In this document: piece after piece, positions 44,976 to 53,329 of the stretch | How the letters are laid out: each line of letters starts with the position of its first letter | Numbering within the stretch: the first letter of the stretch is position 1 | From: Spirochaetota bacterium | Lineage (GTDB): Bacteria > Spirochaetota > UBA4802 > JAFGDQ01 | Reading direction: 5' to 3' | DNA length: 64,000 nt | NCBI GenBank assembly: GCA_034190085.1 | Contig: JAXHTS010000050.1 | Location: 1 to 64,000, forward strand | Position numbers and translations under genes: made by a program | Notes under the pieces: generated by a model | Told to the model about the DNA's origin: nothing | Seen by the model: only the letters and a program-made list of their open reading frames with translations | The model's database searches: none

Positions 44976-45662
44976 ATGATTCGTTCCATTACCAGGCAGA
45001 AACCACTTGAAGAGATTGAAGGGCTTCTTGAAAAGACATCAAAGATTTTTGTAATTGGTTGTGGAACCTGCACTACCATGACTCGAACAGGTGGTCAGCC
45101 CGAGGTTCAGCAGATGATTGATCAACAGCTGAATTCAGATAAGAGCATAACGGGTTGGATGATGATTCCTGTCGCCTGCGATGAATTGACGGAAGTTGCT
45201 TTGGAGGAGAATAGAGAAGCAATTATGAATGCCGATGCGCTTCTAATTATGACATGTGCCTTTGGTGTCCAGACAATTGCTATGAATCTTGACAAGCCGA
45301 TAATACCAGCCCTTGATACGTTATTTATAGGCAAGGAGAAGGAACCCGGGGTTTTTGATGAGGCCTGCCTGCAATGTGGGGAGTGTGTCTTGGCTGATAC
45401 TGGAGGGATATGCCCAGTAGCTGGATGTCATAAGGGTCTTGTTAATGGTCCCTGTGGAGGAACAGACAAGGGTAAGTGTGAAGTCGATTTTAATAAGGAT
45501 TGTGTTTGGACACTCATCTATAATAAACTAGAAAGGATGGGGAGGCTTGAATATATGCGGAAATATCAGCCACCTAAAAAGTATCATGTTGAGCCTAAAC
45601 CTGGAAAATCGATCATCCCTTTTTATGAAGAAAGGAGTAATAAAGATGGGACACAGATTTAG
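44976..45662 (+). CDS. metV: MetV-like zinc/iron-sulfur partner of methylene-THF reductase
   Basis: 228 residues, matching the family annotated as methylenetetrahydrofolate reductase carboxy-terminal domain (MetV of acetogens). Cysteine motifs are VIGCGTCTTMTRTGG, CLQCGECVLADTGGICPVAGC and GPCGGTDKGKCEVD. In acetogens MetV pairs with MetF and lets it take electrons from iron-sulfur carriers. An AAGGAGAAG site precedes the ATG. The metF start codon lies inside its last codons. Confidence 0.88.
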   Translation: MIRSITRQKPLEEIEGLLEKTSKIFVIGCGTCTTMTRTGGQPEVQQMIDQQLNSDKSITGWMMIPVACDELTEVALEENREAIMNADALLIMTCAFGVQTIAMNLDKPIIPALDTLFIGKEKEPGVFDEACLQCGECVLADTGGICPVAGCHKGLVNGPCGGTDKGKCEVDFNKDCVWTLIYNKLERMGRLEYMRKYQPPKKYHVEPKPGKSIIPFYEERSNKDGTQI

Positions 45663-46548
45663 GGAAGCACTTAATTCGGGGAAATTTGTTATAACTAGCG
45701 AAATAGGACCACCTAAGGGTACAAATCTTGATAAGATGTATCACCATATCGATCTTTTAAAAGATAGGGTAAACGCTATGAATGTCACTGATCATCAAAG
45801 TTCTGTAATGCGTTTTCCTTCAATTGGAGGTGCGCTGGCAGTTCAAGAGCGGGGAGGAGAGGCTGTTTTGCAGATGACCTGCAGGGATAGAAATAGATTG
45901 GCCCTACAGGCAGAGCTTCTATTTGCATATTCACGGGGAATAAAAAATGTCCTCTGTCTAACTGGTGATGCCATTACTGTTGGTGATCATAAGATGGCAA
46001 AGGGCGTTTTTGATCTGGATTCCAGCCAACTTTTGCGTACAGTACGTCTTCTTGAATCAGGTAAGGATTTGGGGGGGAATGAGCTTGACGGCTCAGTTGA
46101 GTTCTGCGCTGGGGCTATTGTAACCCCAGAGGCTGATCCGCTTGGACCTCAGCTTGTCAAGTTTGAGAAAAAGATTGATTCAGGGGCTGAGTTTTTTCAG
46201 ACCCAGGCTATATATGATATGGATAATTTCCAGCGCTTCATGGACTATGCAGGAGGGTTTAATGTTAAGATGATTGCAGGCATTGTGCTGTTGGTGTCAG
46301 CACGCATGGCACAATTTATGAATAAAAATGTTCCTGGAATATTCGTGCCACAAAACCTGATTGATGAACTCGCAAGCGCTCCCAAAGGGACTGCCCTTAA
46401 AAAGGGCATTGAGATTGCCGGGCGTATGATTAAAAAGCTTAAGGAGGAAAGAATTTGCGATGGGGTTCATATTATGGCAATCGGCAAAGAGGAAGTAGTA
46501 CCTGATATACTGGAGGAGGCTGGTATCGATGGAAGGCCCAATGGATGA
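45646..46548 (+). CDS. metF: Methylene-tetrahydrofolate reductase MetF (copy 1)
   Basis: 300 residues, FAD-dependent TIM-barrel enzyme that reduces methylene-THF to methyl-THF. Visible are VITSEIGPPKGTN with the catalytic glutamate, MTCRDRNRLALQAELLFAY, VLCLTGDAI and the late barrel strand KMIAGIVLLVSARMAQFMNK. The ATG at 45646 has AAAGGAG upstream and overlaps metV by 17 bases; an earlier in-frame ATG lies deep inside metV. Together with MetV and the NuoEFG-like genes it suggests a methyl-branch C1 reduction or oxidation pathway. Confidence 0.9.
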   Translation: MGHRFREALNSGKFVITSEIGPPKGTNLDKMYHHIDLLKDRVNAMNVTDHQSSVMRFPSIGGALAVQERGGEAVLQMTCRDRNRLALQAELLFAYSRGIKNVLCLTGDAITVGDHKMAKGVFDLDSSQLLRTVRLLESGKDLGGNELDGSVEFCAGAIVTPEADPLGPQLVKFEKKIDSGAEFFQTQAIYDMDNFQRFMDYAGGFNVKMIAGIVLLVSARMAQFMNKNVPGIFVPQNLIDELASAPKGTALKKGIEIAGRMIKKLKEERICDGVHIMAIGKEEVVPDILEEAGIDGRPNG

Positions 46549-46751
46549 AAACTGATAAATTTTTATATAGCCCTGAATGAGTAAATCAACTAAATTTTAT
46601 TAATATTGATTGAGTATCATGAGAAGAGGTAATGACCTAAAAGAATCCCTATTTTATCATTAGCCTATGGAAAGTAAAATTTTTTCTGTTTGTTAGGGAA
46701 AACATTGGTAGTCATATAGTTATAGCAGGAGAAAGAGGATAGGGGGGAGTC

Positions 46752-48623
46752 ATTTCAAGGAAAAAGCTTTCATCATCTGAAGAGAGATATAGGGATCTAT
46801 TTGAAAGGGTTGGACATGGTCTTATCATAAGCACAAGGGAAGGAAGTGTTGTAGATTGTAATCAGGCTCTTCTCAATATGTTAGGTTATGATACCAAGGA
46901 AGAGTTTCTATCCATAGATATTGAAAAAGATCTATATGAGGATCCTGAGGACAGGAAAAAATTCCAGCGTGAGATTGAGGAACAGGGTTATGTAATGGAT
47001 TATGAGTTAAATTTTAGGACCAAGGGGGGAGATAAAGTTTCAGCATTAATGACAGGTAATTCACGATTTAATAATCGGGGACAGATAATAGGATACCAGG
47101 GATTGATAATTGATATTACTGAGCGGAAGACAATGGAAAAGAGGGTGCGAGAAGCCACCAGGAGGTTTCAGAAGATTGCTGAAATGGGGGATGATGGAAT
47201 AATTGTGTTTGATGAAAACTATAGGATTGAGTTTGCTAACACAATGGCTACGGATATTACCGGATTTCAGGCGGAGAAACTAATTGGAATGGACTTCAAC
47301 CTTTTGTTAAATAAAACAGAGAGGAAATTTCTAGCTGATATGCATTCAGAGGTTGGAGAGGATGAGAATAGAAGGGTATGTGTTGAAATGGAGATGAATA
47401 CTGCCACAGGTAAAAGCAAGGAGGTTGAGGTCTGCATCACAATAGCCAAAGGAGAAGAGGGGGGTGTAAAGACCTATGCATATACAAGGGATATTACACA
47501 TAGAAAAAAGATGGAGAGGGAAATCCGAGAGGTGAATCAATTTCTATCTAAGTTGATTGAGAGTTCATTAGATTCAATTATTGTGACTGATATGGAAGGT
47601 AATATTCTCATCTTTAACAAGGGGGCAGAGGAGCTTTTGGGATACAGAGCGGACGAAGTGATAGGTAGAATGAACATCAGGAATATTTATCCTCCTGGTG
47701 TTGCGAGGGAGGTAATGCAAAAGATGAGAAGTGAGGATTATGGGGGAATCGGTAGGCTCAAATTTCTCCCAATGATACATAAAAACAAGTGGGGAGAGAT
47801 GATTGATGGCAACCTATCAGCATCGATCATCTATGATGATAAGGGGAATGAGATAGCAACCGTAGGAATTTTTGTAGATTTGAGGCCTAGAATTAAAATG
47901 GAAAAGCAGTTGCGCGACATACAGCTTCAATTGTTGCAATCAGAAAAACTGGCAGCCATGGGAAGACTTACTTCTCAGATAGCTCATGAGTTAAATAATC
48001 CTATCTATGGGATTATGAATACCCTAGAGCTTTTGAAAACTGAAATTCAACCCAATAGCAAGAGAAGAAAAATTCTTGATATGTCACTCTCTGAAACTGA
48101 GAGGGTATCTGAGATGTTGCGAAATATGTTAAGTTTCTCCAAACCCCAAGAGGAGGAGAAAAGGAATATTGATATAAATAAATTACTTGAGGATATATTG
48201 CTCATCCTTGAAAAGCAGCTATGGGAGTCAAACATTGAAATAAAGACTAACCTCAACCAAAAGCTAACACCTATTCCAGCTTCCCCCAACCAAATAAGAC
48301 AAGTAATCCTTAATATCATTACCAATGCCAAGGATGCTATGCCAAATGGAGGGGAACTGAGCCTAGAAACATTGGCTGACAAAAACCTTGTGATAATAAA
48401 TATACAGGATACCGGCGTTGGCATTCCACTCGCAATAAGAGATAAAATATTCGACGCCTTTTTTACTACAAAGCAGGAGGTAAAGGGTGTAGGTTTAGGA
48501 CTATCAGTCTGTTATGGCATAATTAAGGATCATGGCGGGGATATCAATGTTAAAAGTGAGGTTGGCAATGGTTCTACATTTTCTGTTGTCCTTCCTATAT
48601 ATCCACTATCCCACATTGAATAA
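46752..48623 (+). CDS. PAS-domain sensor histidine kinase
   Basis: About 624 residues. Three PAS domains are seen (YRDLFERVGHGLIISTREGS; FQKIAEMGDDGIIVFDENYR; LSKLIESSLDSIIVTDMEGN), then the dimerisation/phosphorylation helix EKLAAMGRLTSQIAHELNNP (His acceptor) and an ATPase domain with NIITNAKDAMPNGG, DTGVGIPLAIRDKIFDAFFT and GVGLGLSVCYGII. No membrane span, so a cytoplasmic sensor. The first PAS domain needs codons before the first ATG (46878). In that extension there is no ATG, GTG, TTG or CTG; ATT at 46752, after AGGGGGGAG, is the best start. A frameshift is the alternative. Confidence 0.8.
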   Translation: MSRKKLSSSEERYRDLFERVGHGLIISTREGSVVDCNQALLNMLGYDTKEEFLSIDIEKDLYEDPEDRKKFQREIEEQGYVMDYELNFRTKGGDKVSALMTGNSRFNNRGQIIGYQGLIIDITERKTMEKRVREATRRFQKIAEMGDDGIIVFDENYRIEFANTMATDITGFQAEKLIGMDFNLLLNKTERKFLADMHSEVGEDENRRVCVEMEMNTATGKSKEVEVCITIAKGEEGGVKTYAYTRDITHRKKMEREIREVNQFLSKLIESSLDSIIVTDMEGNILIFNKGAEELLGYRADEVIGRMNIRNIYPPGVAREVMQKMRSEDYGGIGRLKFLPMIHKNKWGEMIDGNLSASIIYDDKGNEIATVGIFVDLRPRIKMEKQLRDIQLQLLQSEKLAAMGRLTSQIAHELNNPIYGIMNTLELLKTEIQPNSKRRKILDMSLSETERVSEMLRNMLSFSKPQEEEKRNIDINKLLEDILLILEKQLWESNIEIKTNLNQKLTPIPASPNQIRQVILNIITNAKDAMPNGGELSLETLADKNLVIINIQDTGVGIPLAIRDKIFDAFFTTKQEVKGVGLGLSVCYGIIKDHGGDINVKSEVGNGSTFSVVLPIYPLSHIE

Positions 48624-48710
48624 GATTTTAGCAAAGTACTCTACATCCAGTCTTGTATAAAAATATTTAACTCAAACCTATGAAAATACAAATTATTAGA
48701 GAGGGATTTT

Positions 48711-49289
48711 ATGAAAATGTATACTGTTTCACGTGCAAGCAAATACTGTAATGTCTCTCCTGATACCATTCTCCAATGGATCGAGGCTGGAGATATCAAT
48801 GCTGAGACAACGGTAGGTGGTCATCGGCGAATAAATAAGGAGGAACTTGACCGCTTTTTAAGGGAACATCAGATGCCAGCAGCCCAATATTCTGCAGGGG
48901 AAGATACAAAGAAGATACTTGTTGTTGATGATGATAAAATTATTGTAGAGACAATTGTTCAATCATTAGAGGAAGATGAATATGATTATGAACTGGTGTC
49001 AGCTGCTGACGGTTTTGAGGCTGGAATCCAGGAGAAGCGTTTCAAACCAGACCTAATAATTTTAGATGTCATGATGCCGGATATCAATGGTTATGAGGTA
49101 TGTAAGAGGATAAAATCAGATCCTGAGACTAAGGAAATTAAGATTATAGTTCTTTCTGCCTATCTGAATGATGAAAGCTGTAAACAAATGAAGGATTACG
49201 GAGCAGACGCCTGTTTTGCAAAGCCGCTTCCCTTATCTGAGCTAAAGAATGAGGTCGCGGTGCTATTGAAATTGAAAGATAAAAAGTAG
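48711..49289 (+). CDS. Response regulator with amino-terminal excisionase/MerR-type HTH
   Basis: 192 residues. Residues ~1-55 are a small DNA-binding domain of the excisionase/BldC type (TVSRASKYCNVSPDTILQWI, TTVGGHRRINKEELDRFLRE). Residues ~65-190 are a receiver domain with the acidic pair in VVDDDKI, the phosphorylated aspartate in LIILDVMMPDINGYEV, and the lysine in FAKPLP. The order is the reverse of most regulators. It is 87 bases after the kinase gene, which is the likely partner, and 12 bases before a second metF-like gene. Confidence 0.88.
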   Translation: MKMYTVSRASKYCNVSPDTILQWIEAGDINAETTVGGHRRINKEELDRFLREHQMPAAQYSAGEDTKKILVVDDDKIIVETIVQSLEEDEYDYELVSAADGFEAGIQEKRFKPDLIILDVMMPDINGYEVCKRIKSDPETKEIKIIVLSAYLNDESCKQMKDYGADACFAKPLPLSELKNEVAVLLKLKDKK

Positions 49290-49301
49290 AGGAAAGGAAA
49301 T

Positions 49302-50174
49302 ATGGACTTACAGGAATCATTAAAAAAGAATAGATTTGTGGTTACCTCTGAAATTATGCCACCAATTGGCAGCGATATAGAAGAACTCTACGATAACATC
49401 CATAAGATTAGGGGAAGGCTAGATGGAGTAACAGTCCCTGAATTTGAGGTTGAAGGAGTAGTTGCAGATTCTATTTCAACATGCAATATATTAAAGGAGA
49501 ACAGATTTGATCCCATCCTTCAAACGACATGTAGGGAAAAGAATAGATTGGATATTCAATCAAATTTAATTAAGGCCTATGAGCAGGGGGTAAAAAACAT
49601 ACTTGCCTTTACTGAGGACTATCGCATTACAGGGGACAGCCTACAGGAAATAATGTTTTTTCACGTTGATGCTGGCAAACTCTTCTCTGTAGTTGATAGC
49701 CTGAAGGAAGGGCAGGATGTGGCGGGAAGGGAGATTGAAAATCGAGCAGAGTTCTTCGTTGGGTCTGGTGTTGATGCTGGCGTAGGTAATAATGTGCCTG
49801 ATCTTGAGTTAAAAGAGATGGAGGAGATGGTTAAACTTGGCGCAGGGTATTTTCTGAGCACGCCAGTTTTTGATGTGGATAAATTCCAGAAATTTATGAA
49901 AAGGGTGGAATCCTTTGGCATTCCTGTAATAGCTGAAGTGATTTTATTGAAAACCGCAACTACTGCACATTTTATAAACAGGCATCTAAAACAAGGTATT
50001 GTGCCGGATTATATTATTCAAAAATTAGCCAAAGCTCCACAAAAGGAGAAGGCAAGCATCGAGATCTTCACGGATATTATAAAGGGCCTAAAGGACATCT
50101 GCCAGGGAGTGCATCTCATACCACTTGGATGGGAGAAGAATATACCAAAATTTTTGGATGCTGCTAAGTTGTGA
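49302..50174 (+). CDS. MetF-like methylene-THF reductase paralogue (copy 2)
   Basis: 290 residues, clearly homologous to the MetF at 45646-46548: FVVTSEIMPPIGSD (glutamate kept), TTCREKNRLDIQSNLIKAYE, AEVILLKTATTAHFINRHL. Differences include AFTEDYRITGDS where copy 1 has CLTGDAI, so the flavin or folate site may differ. It lies 12 bases after the response-regulator gene with AGAGGAAAGG upstream, so it is co-transcribed with the signalling pair. It may be a second reductase or a sensor-like paralogue; sequence does not decide. Confidence 0.82.
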   Translation: MDLQESLKKNRFVVTSEIMPPIGSDIEELYDNIHKIRGRLDGVTVPEFEVEGVVADSISTCNILKENRFDPILQTTCREKNRLDIQSNLIKAYEQGVKNILAFTEDYRITGDSLQEIMFFHVDAGKLFSVVDSLKEGQDVAGREIENRAEFFVGSGVDAGVGNNVPDLELKEMEEMVKLGAGYFLSTPVFDVDKFQKFMKRVESFGIPVIAEVILLKTATTAHFINRHLKQGIVPDYIIQKLAKAPQKEKASIEIFTDIIKGLKDICQGVHLIPLGWEKNIPKFLDAAKL

Positions 50175-50445
50175 ATATTAATATGTAGGTCGATACAGCA
50201 ATCATCACTATACTTATTCTACTGCAAACTCACCCCTTTAATCTACTTGCCATTATTTAATTTCAGATTATCAGTTAAAATCCTTTTTTATTATTAGTTT
50301 ATATTCATACTTATAAATAATGATGTTACTTGGAAATGTTAAATTAATAATAAAATTTGCTTGAAAAGGATTTTCCCAAGCTAATTATTGGTGAAGGATA
50401 AGAAGTTTTTAGTAGTAGCGTTATTATTTATATTTGGGGGAAAAG

Positions 50446-50835
50446 ATGGAAGAAATTCTAAAAAAGGCTAACGAGCTTGGCTTAATGATCAAAGGTACGG
50501 AAATATATCAAAGATTTGAAGAGCTTACAAAGAAATTGGAAATAGATAATGAAGCCAAAGGCATTCTTGAAGAATATGCAAAGGTTAGTGAAGAGATGAG
50601 CAAAAAGGAGAAAGAGGGTGGTGTAATAGAAGTAGAGGAAAAACAGAACTTGCAGGATCTGGTTGAGAAGGTGTCCGAAAATCAGTTAATAAAGGAATAT
50701 ATTGCGACACAATCCTATTACCTGAATATGATAATGCAGATTCAGAATGCTATCAGTGAGCCGGATGGGGACGCTATTCAGGAATCTAAAATAATCAAAC
50801 CGACCGGTTCTGGTAAAATAATAACTGATATTTAA
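50446..50835 (+). CDS. YlbF/YmcA family protein
   Basis: 129 residues. ATG at 50446 with GGGGGAAAAG upstream; an in-frame TTG twelve bases earlier is less likely. The helical sequence ILKKANELGLMIKGTEIYQR, then LEIDNEAKGILEEY and MIMQIQNAIS, fits the YlbF/Com_YlbF family, in which E. or Bacillus members support RNase Y-dependent RNA processing or competence. The role in this organism is not known. The transporter gene follows 44 bases later. Confidence 0.7.
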   Translation: MEEILKKANELGLMIKGTEIYQRFEELTKKLEIDNEAKGILEEYAKVSEEMSKKEKEGGVIEVEEKQNLQDLVEKVSENQLIKEYIATQSYYLNMIMQIQNAISEPDGDAIQESKIIKPTGSGKIITDI

Positions 50836-50879
50836 TTTTGTATAGTTTTCATGCCTAAACAAGATTAAGATTTCTATAA

Positions 50880-52124
50880 TTGGAAAAATCAATTTCACTT
50901 AATAAACAAATATTAATAGGTACAGCGATTGGAATTATCATAGGATATATTCTAAATATTATTGGGACTGATACAAGTAGTGCTTCAAGCATTCTTTACT
51001 TTGCGGATATAATAGGCTCTCTATTTATCAGCATTCTCAAGATGATTCTTATCCCACTGGTTTTCACATCAATCACAGTAGGGATAGCTAATTTACAGGC
51101 ACATTCACAGATGAATAGAATCTGGAAATTGGCTCTGATTTATTTCCTATCCACAACCTCCCTTTCAATTATAGTTGGTTTGGTTATAGTTAACGTTTTT
51201 AAACCAGGACAAGGATTAGAAATAACGCTATTTCAAGATGCTATGGACTCATTTGAAATCCAGAGCATGGGATTATCGGAATTTATTAAAACCTTTATTG
51301 CAGGTCTTTTTATTAATCCAATTAAGGCAATGGCTGAGGCAAAAATTTTGCCAACAGTAATATTTGCTATTTTTTTTGGCATTGCTGTCATCATCTCAGG
51401 CGAGAAAGCTAATAGGGTGAAAGAACTTTTAATAGAGTTGTTTGAAATTGTAATGCTTTTAGTAACATGGATTATGAAAATAGCGCCTTTAGGGATAATG
51501 GCTCTACTAATAAAGCTCGTAGCAATTCAGGATATCGAGGTTTTATCACAGTTAGGAATATTTATAAGTGTTGTCTTGTTAGGGACTCTTTTCCATGGCA
51601 TAATAGATTTGCCAATTTTGTTAAAGGTATTCACTGGCATCGGACCAAAGAGGTTGTTTGCTGGAATTAGCAAGGCACTTATAACAGCCTTTTCAACGAG
51701 TTCAAGTTCAGCCACACTTCCAATCACAATGGAATGTGTAGAAAAGAATCTTGAAGTTGACAAGGATATAGCTGGATTTGTCCTTCCTCTCGGTGCTACA
51801 GCAAATATGGATGGAACCGCGCTTTATGAAGCTATGGCTGCTCTGTTTATCGCGAACATAGTCGGAATTGATCTAAATGTTGTTCAACAGATTGTTGTTT
51901 TTTTTATGGCCATAATTGCAGCTGTTGGGGCTCCGGGAATACCAAGCGCAGGAATGGTAACAATGGTAATGGTTCTCCAGTCCGTTGGATTGCCGGCAGA
52001 AGGGATTGCCATTTTGCTTCCAATAGATCGTTTCCTGGATGCCTTTAGAACTACTGTTAATGTTGAGGGGGATGCTATTGGGAGTTGTATTATTTCAACA
52101 ATAATTATGAAATCTAAAGAATAA
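50880..52124 (+). CDS. Dicarboxylate/amino acid:cation symporter (DAACS family)
   Basis: 414 residues, sodium- or proton-coupled glutamate/aspartate/C4-dicarboxylate transporter with eight spans and two re-entrant loops. Diagnostic are the serine-rich loop AFSTSSSSATLPITMECVEK and the NMDGTALYEAMAALFIA motif, plus PLGIMALLIKLVA and FLDAFRTTVNVEGDAIG near the end. The start is TTG at 50880; a clear ribosome-binding site is not obvious, and no ATG lies nearby in frame. It is a single gene or follows the YlbF gene. Confidence 0.92.
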   Translation: MEKSISLNKQILIGTAIGIIIGYILNIIGTDTSSASSILYFADIIGSLFISILKMILIPLVFTSITVGIANLQAHSQMNRIWKLALIYFLSTTSLSIIVGLVIVNVFKPGQGLEITLFQDAMDSFEIQSMGLSEFIKTFIAGLFINPIKAMAEAKILPTVIFAIFFGIAVIISGEKANRVKELLIELFEIVMLLVTWIMKIAPLGIMALLIKLVAIQDIEVLSQLGIFISVVLLGTLFHGIIDLPILLKVFTGIGPKRLFAGISKALITAFSTSSSSATLPITMECVEKNLEVDKDIAGFVLPLGATANMDGTALYEAMAALFIANIVGIDLNVVQQIVVFFMAIIAAVGAPGIPSAGMVTMVMVLQSVGLPAEGIAILLPIDRFLDAFRTTVNVEGDAIGSCIISTIIMKSKE

Positions 52125-52245
52125 TTCCTTAGGAATCCCTCTTGTATGTTTATATTATAAGATAAGGAGATCCTTTCCTATAGATAAATATGTTGGTATG
52201 ATTATTTATCATCTGCATAACCAAATTTATAGCAGAAAATTGATA

Positions 52246-53073
52246 CTACTTCGTGACTACAGATGACAACAAGACCTTATGTTTCAAAGTTGGCATCATT
52301 TTTCTATACTCTTTTATAGATAATATATCTATATCGGAATAGATAATCTCTTCTCTTTGTCCTGATCCACGGGATAGTATTTTACCCCAGGGATCAATAA
52401 TCATGCTGTTGCCATAAGCAGCGGTGCCGCGTTCATCCTTTCCTGTTTGATTGGGAGCCAACACAAAGCACAGGTTTTCAATTGCGCGAGCCCTTAAGAG
52501 TATTTCCCAATGAGCTTGGCCGGTCTGCTTTGTGAAGTTGGAAGGAATGCATAATAGGGAAACCCCTTTGGACGAATAGTTATTATATAGTTCAGGAAAA
52601 CGTACATCATAACAGATCGATAAACCTGCTTTAATCCCTTTAATAGAAGTAATGGTAGGCTGTTCTCCTCTTAAAAATGAATTTGATTCTTTAATAATCC
52701 TGTTATTGACTACCGCATCGAAGAGATGAATTTTTCGATAGGTTGCTTGAATTATTCCCTTGTCATTTATGAGGACTGAGGTGTTATAAGTCTTTTTAGA
52801 CGATTTCACACGTTCATAGATTGAACCAGCGAGAATATATACCTTGTTCTGTCTGGCTATTTCCTTAAAGGGGATAATCGAGTCTCCTGGAATTGGTTCA
52901 GCAATGCAATGGATATTTTCAATATTAGTCATCCTTCCCCTGTAATTAAAAACCTCTGGAAGCAAAATAAATTCAGCTTTATGTTTAATAGCACTCAGTA
53001 TAAAATCTATAGACTGAGCAATGTTCTTTTTCTTAATTGGACCTGAGTTTAACTGAATTACAGCAACCTTCAT
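52246..53073 (-). CDS. Carbon-nitrogen hydrolase (nitrilase superfamily, omega-amidase/Nit-like)
   Basis: 275 residues. The nitrilase catalytic triad is present: glutamate in FILLPEVFNYRG, lysine in YRKIHLFDAV and cysteine in GLSICYDVRFPELYN. The sequence best resembles Nit2/omega-amidase and deaminated-glutathione amidase members, which repair side products of amino-acid and glutathione metabolism. The gshA/gshB genes are in this genome, which fits but does not prove it. It is convergent with the symporter gene. Confidence 0.88.
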   Translation of the reverse strand: MKVAVIQLNSGPIKKKNIAQSIDFILSAIKHKAEFILLPEVFNYRGRMTNIENIHCIAEPIPGDSIIPFKEIARQNKVYILAGSIYERVKSSKKTYNTSVLINDKGIIQATYRKIHLFDAVVNNRIIKESNSFLRGEQPTITSIKGIKAGLSICYDVRFPELYNNYSSKGVSLLCIPSNFTKQTGQAHWEILLRARAIENLCFVLAPNQTGKDERGTAAYGNSMIIDPWGKILSRGSGQREEIIYSDIDILSIKEYRKMMPTLKHKVLLSSVVTK

Positions 53074-53266
53074 TTTAATAATTTAATTTATATTACTTAC
53101 TGAAGAATTAATTACTATCCACTGTAGATATAATACGATAAAGCTTCATTCTATCCTTCGTTGCTTTGAGCAGAAGAAGAATTAAGTATATTTTATACTA
53201 TTAGCATAGGACTATGTATATTGTTGTCAATTAATATATTGGGATAAGGTAAAGCATGATTATTTT

Positions 53267-53295
53267 TTGACAATATTATAATATATAGGTATTTT
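53267..53295 (+). promoter_or_regulatory. Candidate promoter of the pseudokinase-GGDEF gene
   Basis: Perfect TTGACA at 53267-53272, a 17-base spacer and TATTTT at 53290-53295, about 35 bases before the start codon. The stretch is generally AT-rich, so chance matches are possible. Confidence 0.35.
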
Positions 53296-53329
53296 ATAAA
53301 GGATATGCAAATCCTGGAATGATAGTGAT

